A stretch of DNA of 64,000 nucleotides from UBA4416 sp040386075 (GTDB lineage: Bacteria; Bacteroidota; Bacteroidia; B-17B0; Aurantibacillaceae): the NCBI GenBank assembly GCA_040386075.1, contig JAZKGE010000048.1, positions 17,047-81,046 of the forward strand, given 5' to 3'. Positions 20,902-31,600 of the stretch are shown here, piece by piece (within the stretch, counting starts at the first letter, position 1; each line of letters starts with the position of its first letter). The translations under genes were made by a program, and so were the position numbers. Under the pieces are notes generated by a model, which did no database searches, was not told the origin of the DNA, and saw nothing but the letters and a program-made list of their open reading frames with translations.

Positions 20902-21095
20902 GCAACAAAGATATTTTATTTAACAAAACATAGTGTATTTTGGTTACAAAAATATACTTTAAAATATTTTGTAATATAAAATTTATGCTTATACTTGTAT
21001 CATCAAAACAATTACTGCATTTTCTTGTAGTAATAAAATCACAAGCTATTAAATAACAAAAACTCTTTTTATTATTCCCCTTATTAAACATAACT

Positions 21096-22802
21096 ATGTT
21101 TGAAGTATTAGATTTAAGTAGCAGAGCTTTGCCTCAGCTAAAAGACATTTGCAAGCAATTTGGTATAGATTCAAAAGGATTAGCGAAAGCTGATATGGTT
21201 TTGAAGATTATTGATGCACAGGAAGCCGATAAAGAATTAGCGGCTAAACTCGTAAGCCAGTTCTCTAAAAAATCAGCTCCTGTAAAAGATGCTGCAAATC
21301 CGGAAGCAAAAGCAAAAAAGCCGCGCATTCAAAAACCCGTTGAAGGTGAGGCAAAAGTTGAAAAAACGTTATTTGAAGCTGTGGAAGAAAAGTCGGTTGT
21401 TAATACTACAACCACAGTAAAAGACGATAAGCCTAAATTTGAAAAAAGAGAAGAACAGGTTCGTAAAGTACCGGTTCACAATCACCAAAAGCCACAGCAA
21501 CAACATCAATCAGCAAACACTGATAACACAGAATCAAAACCTGTAGTTAATAACGATCTTGCCATTAACATTGAAGCAGAAGAAAAACCACAAACACCGG
21601 ATGGCATGGAAATGCATGATGCCAAAGATGCTAAGGAGAACGAACATAAACATTTACCAAAGCCTGAGCGTGTTTACTATAATTTTGATGGTATAGCTAT
21701 TGGTGAAGGTGTATTGGAAATGATGCCTGATGGTTATGGTTTCTTAAGAAGTTCCGATTATAATTATTTAAGTTCTCCGGATGATATTTATGTATCACAG
21801 GCACAGGTAAAATTATTTGGGCTAAAAACAGGTGATGTTGTGCGTGGAGGAATTCGTCCGCCAAAGGACGGAGAGAAATTTTTTCCTTTAGTAAAAGTAG
21901 AAGAGATCAATGGCCGCGAGCCTTCTTATATCAGAGATCGTGTTCCCTTTGATTATTTAACGCCTTTATTTCCATCAGAAAAATTAAAATTAACCGGTCA
22001 CCCTTTACAAAACAACAGCACGCGTATCATTGATATGTTTGCACCTATTGGTAAAGGACAACGTGGTTTAATTGTAGCTCAACCAAAAACAGGTAAAACT
22101 GTTCTGTTAAAAGATATTGCCAATGCTATTGCTTATAATCATCCTGAGGTGTATTTAATTATTTTATTAATTGATGAGCGTCCGGAAGAGGTAACTGACA
22201 TGGCACGTAGCGTAAAAGCAGAAGTTGTATCATCAACATTTGATGAGCCAGCAGAAAAACATGTAAAAATTGCCAACATTGTTTTAGAAAAAGCAAAACG
22301 TATGGTTGAGTGCGGACATGACGTAGTTATTTTATTAGATAGTATCACCCGTATGGCACGTGCTTATAATACAGTTGCCCCATCAAGCGGAAAAGTATTA
22401 TCAGGTGGTGTGGAAGCAAATGCATTACAAAAACCAAAACGCTTTTTTGGTGCCGCGCGTAAAATTGAAGGCGGAGGTTCTTTAACTATCATTGCAACGG
22501 CTTTAACTGAAACAGGCTCAAAAATGGACGAAGTTATTTTTGAAGAGTTCAAAGGAACCGGTAACATGGAATTACAATTGGATAGAAAAATAGCAAATCG
22601 CCGTATCTTCCCTGCTGTTGACCTGGCCTCATCATCCACCCGTAGAGATGACCTGTTATTAGATAAAGAAACCCTGCAACGTTTGTGGGTGTTAAGAAAA
22701 CATTTATCAGATATGAACCCAGTAGAAGCAATGGAATTCTTATTGAACCAGTTAAGTAAAACACGATCTAACGAAGAGTTTTTAATTGGAATGAACAGAT
22801 AA
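21096..22802 (+). CDS. rho: Transcription termination factor Rho
   Basis: A 568-aa hexameric RNA helicase that ends transcription of untranslated RNA. Residues 1-45 are the Rho N-terminal helical domain. Residues about 48-195 are a Lys/Glu/Pro/Gln-rich disordered insertion, as is usual in Bacteroidota. The cold-shock RNA-binding domain runs from GVLEMMPDGYGFLRSS to about 280. The ATPase domain has Walker A VAQPKTGKT, VVILLDSITRMARAYN and the Q-loop SSGKVLSGGVE. Full length, well formed. Confidence 0.95.
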   Translation: MFEVLDLSSRALPQLKDICKQFGIDSKGLAKADMVLKIIDAQEADKELAAKLVSQFSKKSAPVKDAANPEAKAKKPRIQKPVEGEAKVEKTLFEAVEEKSVVNTTTTVKDDKPKFEKREEQVRKVPVHNHQKPQQQHQSANTDNTESKPVVNNDLAINIEAEEKPQTPDGMEMHDAKDAKENEHKHLPKPERVYYNFDGIAIGEGVLEMMPDGYGFLRSSDYNYLSSPDDIYVSQAQVKLFGLKTGDVVRGGIRPPKDGEKFFPLVKVEEINGREPSYIRDRVPFDYLTPLFPSEKLKLTGHPLQNNSTRIIDMFAPIGKGQRGLIVAQPKTGKTVLLKDIANAIAYNHPEVYLIILLIDERPEEVTDMARSVKAEVVSSTFDEPAEKHVKIANIVLEKAKRMVECGHDVVILLDSITRMARAYNTVAPSSGKVLSGGVEANALQKPKRFFGAARKIEGGGSLTIIATALTETGSKMDEVIFEEFKGTGNMELQLDRKIANRRIFPAVDLASSSTRRDDLLLDKETLQRLWVLRKHLSDMNPVEAMEFLLNQLSKTRSNEEFLIGMNR

Positions 22803-22828
22803 AATATCTGAACTAAAATCTGAAATTC

Positions 22829-23344
22829 ATGAACATTAAAACTTTTCTATTTCCGGTAGTATATAGCATACTTGTTATTGTTGCTACCTGCGCTACTTTT
22901 TATGGCGGTTTTACCCAACATATCAATAAAGTAACTATTATTGGCTGGTTACTGATCATCCCGTTTTGTGTGGCTGCAATGCTTTACAGTAAAAAAACAA
23001 TTTACAATAATAATATTGGAGGCAAAGATGCTGTGAAAGAAGGGCTGAAGTTTATTATTTTCAGTACGATCATTCTTGTTATTTTTCAATCTATATTTTT
23101 CACATTGGATTTTAAAGCTTATAAGATTAGTTTTATTCAGAACTACGGTTTTGAATTAGCTAAAACACAGATCAAAAACGGACATTTGAAAATTACAGAA
23201 GCTCAGATCCCTGACCTAATCAAAAAAGAGATGGAACAGGTAACTTTATTCAAAGAGTGTACTAGTATTGTTTTTAAGAACATATTTCTTGGTACCATCA
23301 CCTCTGTTATTTGTGCTGTTGTTTTAAGAGCAAAATTCAGATAA
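22829..23344 (+). CDS. DUF4199 membrane protein
   Basis: A 171-aa integral membrane protein with about four hydrophobic helices (about 7-28, 38-52, 72-92 and 145-163). The pattern and the small charged loop GGKDAVKEGLKFIIFST fit DUF4199, a family confined mostly to Bacteroidota with no known function. It follows rho by 26 bp on the same strand and may be co-transcribed with it. Confidence 0.65.
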   Translation: MNIKTFLFPVVYSILVIVATCATFYGGFTQHINKVTIIGWLLIIPFCVAAMLYSKKTIYNNNIGGKDAVKEGLKFIIFSTIILVIFQSIFFTLDFKAYKISFIQNYGFELAKTQIKNGHLKITEAQIPDLIKKEMEQVTLFKECTSIVFKNIFLGTITSVICAVVLRAKFR

Positions 23345-23380
23345 ATCTTACATATGTAAGTTATTTAATTATTTTTTTAG

Positions 23381-23478
23381 AGCTCACTCAATAATTATAG
23401 CAGCTCACTCATTTATCTGGGTTAGGTGTATCGACTAAAGATTGTTTTAATTAGACTAAAACCCATTTTTAATTGACT
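23381..23478 (+). promoter_or_regulatory. 21-bp-phased direct repeats upstream of T9SS module 1
   Basis: In the 285-bp gap before the module, AGCTCACTCA occurs at 23381 and again at 23402, exactly 21 bp apart. GACT within AT-rich context occurs at 23433, 23454 and 23475, again exactly 21 bp apart, with TTTTAATT preceding two of them. Direct repeats two helical turns apart are the usual operator shape for regulators that bind one face of DNA, such as LytTR proteins. The regulator is not identified. Confidence 0.45.
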
Positions 23479-23629
23479 GTTTAACCACCTACCCTAATTT
23501 AGGTATCTGATAACATTGGGATCAGGAGAAGCAAATCACTATATTTACTAATAACTTACATTTGATTGACATTTAAAAAAGCGGCATTTTTTTTGCTTCA
23601 ATCTTATCGAACTAAACACTGTACTGCCC

Positions 23630-23989
23630 ATGAAAAAATTACTACTTCTAGGTTTTTTATGTATTTCACTTCAATTTAGTGCACAAACAGGGCAATCAGT
23701 TCTGGTGGCCTCTACTACATACAATAAATACCTTATTAAAATTAATCCTGCAATTACTTATAACGTTCCTGCTACAGGTGCTTATATTAAACAGGTTTGC
23801 GCCGCAACTACCGCAACTCTAAATAATACTTCAGGGTATTTTGAAGTATTGACCAAAAGGATTCTAGAAAAAAATATCATCGAAGGTAAACTGCAAAAAA
23901 ATGCAACTCCAATGAGCGATTTTATTTATGACGGCGAATTTAAACTTACAAATTCTACTGATCTGTCAACTCCAGTTGAAACTGAGTAA
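23630..23989 (+). CDS. Small secreted protein, first gene of T9SS module 1
   Basis: A 119-aa protein with a clear signal peptide (MKKLLLLGFLCISLQFSAQ). The mature part of about 100 aa matches no family I know. It contains one cysteine and ends in an acidic tail. It lies 31 bp upstream of a 1332-aa T9SS protein on the same strand. Similar small secreted genes precede two more giant T9SS proteins in this window, so it may help export, fold or anchor its neighbour. That role is inference. Confidence 0.6.
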   Translation: MKKLLLLGFLCISLQFSAQTGQSVLVASTTYNKYLIKINPAITYNVPATGAYIKQVCAATTATLNNTSGYFEVLTKRILEKNIIEGKLQKNATPMSDFIYDGEFKLTNSTDLSTPVETE

Positions 23990-24020
23990 AACATATTTTT
24001 TCTAATTAAACTTACATCGC

Positions 24021-27000
24021 ATGAATCTAAACGTACTTAAAGCACTCATCCTTACTTTTTGCAGCTGTATCTCATTAGTTACAATTTCCCAAACTACACT
24101 TGTAAACTGGAATTTTCCGAACAACCCCGATAATGCAACTGCAGATGGTGGGATTGCTGCGAATGCAGCAAAAGCCATCAGCACTGTTGGAACAGGTGCT
24201 ATAAGTTTCGCCAATGGCGGCGCAACCACCAGATGCGCCGAGGCAAGTGGATGGGATGCAGGAAACGGGACAAAATACTGGATGGTAGATTTTGTATCAA
24301 CAGGTTATACAGGTATCACTGTATCTTCAAAACAAAGAAGTGAAAATAACGACGGGCCAAGAGATTTTAGACTGGAATATAGAATAGGTGCCGGAGCGTG
24401 GACCATAGTTACAGGAGGTAACATAACTGTTCAGGATAATTTTACTGGTGGTGTACTTAATAATCTTGCCCTTCCTGCCGCTTGCGATAACCAGACGCAG
24501 GTGTTCTTAAGGTGGATCATGACCAGTAATACCGATGAAGGCGGCGGGACTGTTATTGCTGCAGGTTACAACAGAATTGATGATATTATAATCTCGGGAA
24601 ACTGTAGTCCTACAACACCTTCATGTGCAACTTACAGCCTACCGGCAAATAGCACCACAGTATGCCCCGTATCACAAACTTTATCATGGTCGGCAATATC
24701 CACACCAAGCTGTGGTACTGTTACGTACGATGTATATTTTAATTCGGGGGCAACTGCTACTACCTTGGTTTCGAGTTCACAAGCAGGAACTACTTATCCC
24801 ACGGGTGCATTAACTGCAGGAACTACTTATGCCTGGAGAATAGTTCCAAGAAACGGCACACTAACGGCGACGGGATGCTCTACTTTTTCATTTACAGCAA
24901 CTGCTTCACCGCCTAACTGTATCAGCGGTGCTATCACACCTGTTGATGGATCTACAATGCCCTGTCCGCTTACAGCAACAACTAATTTAACCTGGACCGC
25001 CCCAACCGCTAGTTGCGGCAATGCAGCTACCGGATATAGTTTATTTGTGGGCACCAATAACCCACCAACAAATATGGTAAACGGTACTGCTGTTGGCAAC
25101 GTTACAAGCTACAGCGTGAGCGGTTTAAGCTCCAATACAGTATATTACTGGAGAGTTGTTCCTACTAATTCTGCGGGAAGTGCTTCAGGATGTTCTACAT
25201 ACACGTTCACTACTCCCTCTACTCCTTCAAATGATCTGCCATGTAATGCGGTAGGAATTCCTTTAGGAACAATAGCTTCAGGTGACAATAACTGTTCAGG
25301 AAATAGTGGCGAACCTGCAACCCCGGCTTGCTGGACAGGTGGTAATGCAAACACCGTGTGGTTCTCATTCACAGCACCAGCTAGCGGTAATGTAAAAATA
25401 AGAACTGCTCCCGGTACTTTATTAAATACGCAAATTGCAGTTTACTCAGGTGCCTGCGGAGCCGGCATGACCCTGATAACAGGTGCTTGCAACAGAGATG
25501 CAGCTGCCTGCGGTTCAACGCCTGTTTTGCTTTCCGAATTATCATTAACCGGCCTTACGAATGGTGCAACTTATCGTATAGCAGTTGATGGAGAAAACTC
25601 TTTAGTTGGTACCTTTGCCATAACTGTTGTAGAATCCACATCCGCATATCCATCATCAAGCGGCCAAACCTGTTCAAGTACTATTCTTGCCTGCAATTCT
25701 TCTATCAGCATTGGTAATCCCGGATTTCAGGGAATAGGATTTACCTGTGATGATAACGGCGCCGGAAATTGTACTTCCGGTGAAAGGGGCTCGGTTTGGT
25801 ATACCATTAATATTCAAAATGCCGGTAATTTAAATTTCTCCATCATTCCAAATGATTACAATGCAGCCAGCCCGGGTACCGAAACAGATTACGATTTTGT
25901 ATTATGGAAAACTGCCGGAACCGGTTCGGTATCTTGTTCTTCAATTACATCAGGCGGAGGTGCAGGTTCGATAAGATGTAATTATAGTGGATACGGTGTT
26001 ACCGGTGTTGGAACTGGAGGGGATGCGCCTCCGGGTTACAATAACGCTTATGATGATGCGTATGAAAATACGGTGGCTGTAGTTGCCGGTGAACAATACA
26101 TGCTTTTGATCGAAAATTATAGTAACAGTACGGCCGGTTTTTCATTAGACCTAAGCGGCGCAGGAGCCGGTGTTATCAATTATACACCACCAACTACGGT
26201 TACATGGACAGGAGGTGCTAATACCAGTACCTGGACCTCTGTTGTGAACTGGGGAGGGTGTACTGCTCCAGCATGTGGAGTAGATGCCGTTATTTCTACA
26301 TCTTCATCTTTTCAACCGCTTATTTCGTCAACTATGGGAACTATAACGGTTAATAACCTGACGATAGATCCGGGTGCTATTTTAACACTTGGTCCAAATG
26401 CTGTATTAAATGTTTGCGGAAACATAACCAATAATGGATCGATCGTAGCAGACGCGACTTCAACGATAACATTTACTGATAATGCAACTCATACCTTAAA
26501 TGGCACCTTAAGTGGTTCGAGTACATTTGGTAACGTTGTGATAACTGATGCTGCTGGTGGTGGAAACTGTACATTATTGGCAAACACCAGTATCGAGCTG
26601 AAAGGAAATTTAACAACCAGTAATGTTACCAGTATATTTAATCTGAATGGAAATAACCTTTCCATTGCAGGTAATTTCAATAACTCATCGGGAGCAACCA
26701 CTTTTATAAATACTGCGGGCTCTACTATCACGTTCAAAGGAACAGCTTCGCAATCCTATAATCCAAACATGAATTCGGCTACGCCTGCACTTACTTTGAA
26801 TAACGTTGTTTTAAATAACACAGGAACCGGAGTTATCTTATCTACAACCAATGCACCAAACATGATATTGGGTACAAGTGGTGTATTAACTTTAACGGCC
26901 GGAAAGATCATTACACCAAATAGTCAGGAAGTAACGATTACTAATACTAATCCGGCTGCTGTTAATACCGGCAATTCATCAAGTTATGTTGAAGGAAATT

Positions 27001-28019
27001 TAAGAAGGCATTTAGCAGCTGGTGCAACCGGTTCTTTCGATTTTCCGGTGGGTAATGACACTCGCGGATACCAAAGAGCAAACATTAATTTCACAAGTGC
27101 CGCAGCAGCAGGAGCTATAAATTTATTGGCAAGATTTGATGCCTGGGGTGGTGCTTGGGTGCAACCCGCGGCACCAAACTGGAGTGAGTGCAGCACAACA
27201 TACAACGATCCTTATTTGAATAATGGATACTGGAGTATTGATGCCTCATCACCAAGTACAGGATTATATGATCTCACCCTATATAATACAAATTATACAA
27301 CTACCAGTGCGGGATTCTCTATAGCAAAAAGTTCTTCTGCTGCTCCATCATGGTCATTGAGTGGAAATTGTGTATCAAGTCCTCCGACTGCAGTTGTCAG
27401 ACAGGCAATGTCTGGTTTTTCAAAAATGGCAACCATACAGGGAAATGCACCTCTGCCGGTTGAACTCATATCTTTCACAGGCATCAATGATGGTTCATAT
27501 AATTTGATCTACTGGAAATCTGCTATAGAAACTAATTTCAGACACTACGAACTAGAGAGTTCAGAAGATGGAACAAACTTTACGAAGATCACTACGGTTA
27601 ATCCTATCGGAAATCTTTCATCCTTTAATAACTATAATTACCTCGATTTCAATCCTTTTAATCCTATAACTTATTATAGATTAAAAATGATTGATCTGGA
27701 TTATACATATGAGTATAGTGCAGTCATATCTGTAGAAAATAAAACTTCTAAGCAAGAAACGTTTATAGTATATCCAAATCCGGCATCAGGCGAATTGTAT
27801 GTGAAATTAGTTGTTCCGGGAGAAAAAGAAGCCATGCTTGAAATAAAAGATATTTTTGGAAGATCTGTTTACCAGCAAAAAATCGATCTTACACAAGCTA
27901 TTGACAACACATACATCAATATAAATAATTTCTCTTCCGGAACTTATATTGTAAACATAACAGCAGGAAATTCATTTTCTGAAAATACTAAAGTTGTTAT
28001 TGGGAATAAAAATCAATAG
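24021..28019 (+). CDS. Large T9SS-sorted multidomain surface protein
   Basis: A 1332-aa exported protein. Signal peptide at residues about 1-26 (ending TISQT). Two Fn3-like repeats of about 95 aa follow near 195-390 (SWSAISTPSCGTVTYDVYF and WTAPTASCGNAATGYSLFV, each ending in a TYAWRIVP or YYWRVVP strand). Then come PPC-like beta domains (VWFSFTAPASGNVKIRT), a WTGG-N-TWTS-NW segment and a beta-helix-like section. The end, VELISFTG then IVYPNPASGELYVK, is a type A sorting domain. It is second gene of module 1, likely co-transcribed with the small secreted gene 31 bp upstream. Confidence 0.82.
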   Translation: MNLNVLKALILTFCSCISLVTISQTTLVNWNFPNNPDNATADGGIAANAAKAISTVGTGAISFANGGATTRCAEASGWDAGNGTKYWMVDFVSTGYTGITVSSKQRSENNDGPRDFRLEYRIGAGAWTIVTGGNITVQDNFTGGVLNNLALPAACDNQTQVFLRWIMTSNTDEGGGTVIAAGYNRIDDIIISGNCSPTTPSCATYSLPANSTTVCPVSQTLSWSAISTPSCGTVTYDVYFNSGATATTLVSSSQAGTTYPTGALTAGTTYAWRIVPRNGTLTATGCSTFSFTATASPPNCISGAITPVDGSTMPCPLTATTNLTWTAPTASCGNAATGYSLFVGTNNPPTNMVNGTAVGNVTSYSVSGLSSNTVYYWRVVPTNSAGSASGCSTYTFTTPSTPSNDLPCNAVGIPLGTIASGDNNCSGNSGEPATPACWTGGNANTVWFSFTAPASGNVKIRTAPGTLLNTQIAVYSGACGAGMTLITGACNRDAAACGSTPVLLSELSLTGLTNGATYRIAVDGENSLVGTFAITVVESTSAYPSSSGQTCSSTILACNSSISIGNPGFQGIGFTCDDNGAGNCTSGERGSVWYTINIQNAGNLNFSIIPNDYNAASPGTETDYDFVLWKTAGTGSVSCSSITSGGGAGSIRCNYSGYGVTGVGTGGDAPPGYNNAYDDAYENTVAVVAGEQYMLLIENYSNSTAGFSLDLSGAGAGVINYTPPTTVTWTGGANTSTWTSVVNWGGCTAPACGVDAVISTSSSFQPLISSTMGTITVNNLTIDPGAILTLGPNAVLNVCGNITNNGSIVADATSTITFTDNATHTLNGTLSGSSTFGNVVITDAAGGGNCTLLANTSIELKGNLTTSNVTSIFNLNGNNLSIAGNFNNSSGATTFINTAGSTITFKGTASQSYNPNMNSATPALTLNNVVLNNTGTGVILSTTNAPNMILGTSGVLTLTAGKIITPNSQEVTITNTNPAAVNTGNSSSYVEGNLRRHLAAGATGSFDFPVGNDTRGYQRANINFTSAAAAGAINLLARFDAWGGAWVQPAAPNWSECSTTYNDPYLNNGYWSIDASSPSTGLYDLTLYNTNYTTTSAGFSIAKSSSAAPSWSLSGNCVSSPPTAVVRQAMSGFSKMATIQGNAPLPVELISFTGINDGSYNLIYWKSAIETNFRHYELESSEDGTNFTKITTVNPIGNLSSFNNYNYLDFNPFNPITYYRLKMIDLDYTYEYSAVISVENKTSKQETFIVYPNPASGELYVKLVVPGEKEAMLEIKDIFGRSVYQQKIDLTQAIDNTYININNFSSGTYIVNITAGNSFSENTKVVIGNKNQ

Positions 28020-28120
28020 CCAATTTTATACTGATCATTTATTGATAATAAGCTGAATTTCTTGCTGCATTTCTGATGGTATGTTAAAAACTTTATTTTA
28101 CTTAAGTTCCTTTATCTATT

Positions 28121-28172
28121 AGCGAAATTATAATAAGAATGAGCGAAATTACGGTTTTAATGAGTGAAATTA
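28121..28172 (+). promoter_or_regulatory. Three 21-bp-phased direct repeats upstream of T9SS module 2
   Basis: AGCGAAATTA begins at 28121 and 28142, and the variant AGTGAAATTA at 28163, so three copies sit exactly 21 bp apart about 120 bp before the module 2 start. The arrangement parallels the phased repeats before module 1. It looks like an operator read by a protein bound to one face of the helix. Nothing else is recognised in this 270-bp gap. Confidence 0.5.
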
Positions 28173-28289
28173 ATATACCCTATTTAAGGAGGATTTATTG
28201 TTAAAAGACGTCTTGTTTTTAGACCAAAATCATTTGATAATAATAATATTTTGGTACCTTAGAATTAAGGTTTACTTAATAATCAATAA

Positions 28290-28625
28290 ATGAAAGCACT
28301 TTTAGTTACTTGTCTTTTTCTGTTCACTCATTTCATTTACGCTCAAACCGGTAATTCGGCGGCTGATGAAAACCAACGTTTTCAAAATACTTTAAGTACC
28401 AGCACAAAAACATTGGTAATAAATACTACGGGTTATTCTTCAACTTCCATCAGGGATTTGAAAAGAGAATTACGCGGATGGAACGCAAAAGTAATTTCAA
28501 GCGAAATTGATACTGTACAAAAAACATTTACCATCATCCATAATCAATTATTACACCCAAAAGAAATGGAAGACTTTTGGAAAAAGTATAACATAAAAAG
28601 TAGCTCCATTATTAGTTACAATTAA
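28290..28625 (+). CDS. Small secreted protein, first gene of T9SS module 2
   Basis: A 111-aa protein with a signal peptide (MKALLVTCLFLFTHFIYAQ). The mature part mixes helical, charged stretches (IRDLKRELRGW, KEMEDFWKKYNI) and beta-like stretches, and has no cysteines. I do not recognise a family. It ends 30 bp before the 1560-aa T9SS protein, echoing the layout of modules 1 and 3, though no sequence likeness to the other two small proteins is plain by eye. Confidence 0.6.
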   Translation: MKALLVTCLFLFTHFIYAQTGNSAADENQRFQNTLSTSTKTLVINTTGYSSTSIRDLKRELRGWNAKVISSEIDTVQKTFTIIHNQLLHPKEMEDFWKKYNIKSSSIISYN

Positions 28626-28655
28626 TCATTTCTATACATCATTATCTTATTCATT

Positions 28656-31600
28656 ATGAATCTGCTTTTAAATTACAGGTATCTAAAGCATATCTTTTTT
28701 TCTTTACTTTTTTTAGTATTAGTAAATTATTCATTTTCGCAAGGCACAACATGTGCAGGAGCAACCAGTGTAACTACCAATGGTTCATGCACATCTTCTG
28801 CTAATATTACAGATGCTACTATTGACGGAAACGCAAATGTTTGTACGGCCGCAGTTGTAAGAGAAGCGTGGTATGTTTTTACTTCTACAGGAACTACTGC
28901 AACTATTGTTGCAACCGCAAATAACAGAAATGTTGCTATTGAATTATTGAGTGCCTGTGGAGGAGCTGTAATTGGTTGCGACAATACTACAAATGCTAAT
29001 GGAACTGATACAGAAACATTAAATGCAACTGGTTTGACAAATGGCACAAATTATATTGTAAGAATTGTAAATGTTGGAGGAAATAACGATATGACTTTGA
29101 CCACGCTTTGTATTACAGGTCCGGTAACTGCACCGGCAAATGATAATTGTACAGGCGCAACTGTTCTCACTGTAAACTCCAGTAGTATTTGTACAACCTC
29201 ATCAGGCGGAACTGTTCTGGGAGCTACCACTTCTACAAATGCAAATACATGTACGGGTACAGCTGATGATGATGTTTGGTATAGCTTCACAGCTACTTCA
29301 ACCAGTCACTCTGTAAGCATTACCAATGTTGCAGGTTCTGTAACTGACATGGCGCATTCGGTATACGCCGGAACCTGCGGTTCTCTTGGTACTCCATTAG
29401 TGTGCAGCGATCCTAATATCAGTACGGTATCAGGATTAACAGTTGGTAATGTGTATTATGTAAGAGTATATACATACACAGGTACGGGCGGCCAAAATAC
29501 CACCTTCAGCGTTTGTGTATTAACTCCGCCACCACCGCCATCCAACGACGATCCGTCAGGTGCTACTCCGATAGTTGCCGGTGCAGCATGTTCCTTTACC
29601 ACATTTACCAATGCAGGAGCAACTGCGTCAACCTGCGGTACAATTCCCGCTCCGGGTTGCGCGTCGTATTCAGGTGGCGATGTATGGTTTTCAGTTACGG
29701 TACCGGTAAGTGGCTCTATTACATTTAGTACCCAAACCGGTGCTATAACCGATGGTGGAATGGCTATCTATTCGGGCACACCGTGTGGCGCGTTAACTTT
29801 GATCAGTTGTAGTGATGATGTGGTGGGCAGTATGCCTGCCATAGCTCTTACCGGGCAAACAGCTGGCGCAACGTTATATATCAGATGCTGGGAATTTGGG
29901 AATGATAACAATGGAACTTTTGGTTTGTGTGCTGCAGCGATCATTCCACCAACCAATGATAATTGTTCAGGAGCTTTTGTACTTTCTGTCAACTCAAATA
30001 CCTTATGTGCATCCTCTACCAGTGCTACTTCAACAAACGCTTCTCAATCACAAGCGGGTTGTACAGGAAATGCAGATGATGATGTATGGTTCTCATTCGT
30101 TGCATCAGCAACTACTCAATCTATTACCGTAACGCCCGGCACAATGAACAATGCAGTTTTTGAAGTTTTCACAGGACCCTGCGGCAGTTTAATTTCTCAT
30201 AGCTGTATTAACAATACGACAGGCGGTACTGCAGAATCCTCATCCATTGCAGGTTTAACAATAGGTACAACTTATTTTGTAAGAGTATATAGTAACGCTA
30301 ATGGTGGAGGTACAGGAACCTTCAGCGTATGTGTAAATATACCACCACCACCACCTGCTAATGATGAATGTACCGGAGCTTATGTACTTACTGTGAACTC
30401 AGGAATAACCTGTACCTCACAAACAGGTGGAACATTATTGAACTCTAGTGCTTCGGCACAAACCACTACCTGCGCTCCAACCTATGATGATGATGATGTG
30501 TGGTACAGTTTTGTAGCAACTGCTACAACCCATAGCTTAGCCATTTCAAACGTTGCCGGAAATAATACGGATCTTTATCACTCAGTATATTCGGGTTCCT
30601 GTGGATCTATAAGTGCTGCAATTATTTGCGAAGATAATAATACAAGTTTACTATCTGGCCTAACTATAGGTACAACCTATTTTGTAAGGATCTACACTTA
30701 CGGAACAACGGTTAATGCCAATACAACATTCAGCGTTTGCATCACAACGCCGGTTGATCCTTGTTCCTCTGTTACAAACATTACCGCTTGTGGTACATCC
30801 GTAGCAACAACCATCCCTGCGGGAACAGGTATTTACAGTGGTACATCATCCTGCGGTTATTCAGTGCCGGGAAATGAAAAAATATTCACATTTACACCGG
30901 CAACCAGCGGGAACTTTGTAATTCAACAAGGCTCTTCCTTTGACTACATTGATTACCAGTACAAGGCTGTGTCGGCCGGATGTAACAATACCGGCTGGAC
31001 CTGCATTGATGATCTCGATGGAGCAGTAACCAGTACCGGAGCCATGGCATTAACTGCTGGCGTTGCCTATTACATTTTACTTGATCCGGAAAGTACTACT
31101 GGTGGTAATGTAACATTTACAGTCGTTTGTCCCCCTCCTGCTCCTAATAATGATAATTGTATAGGCGCTTATGCACTTACTGTAAACCCTGGAACCACCT
31201 GTACATCACAAACAGGTGGTACGTTATATGGTGCAACTGCCTCAGCTCAAACCACCACCTGTAATCCCACTTACGACGATGATGATGTGTGGTACAGTTT
31301 TGTTGCTACAAGTACAAGTCATAGTTTAAGCATTTCAAATGTTGCAGGAAATAATACGGATCTTTTTCACTCTGTTTATTCAGGTTCCTGTGGATCTATC
31401 AGTGCTGCTATTATTTGTGAAGATGCCAATACCAGTTTAATATCAGGCCTTACAGCCGGAACAACTTATTTTGTAAGAATTTATACTTACGGAACAACTG
31501 CTAATGCTAATACAACATTCAGTGTTTGTATCACAACCCCTGTTGATCCATGCGCATCTGTTACAAATATTGTATCCTGCGGCTCTTCAGTAAGTACAAA

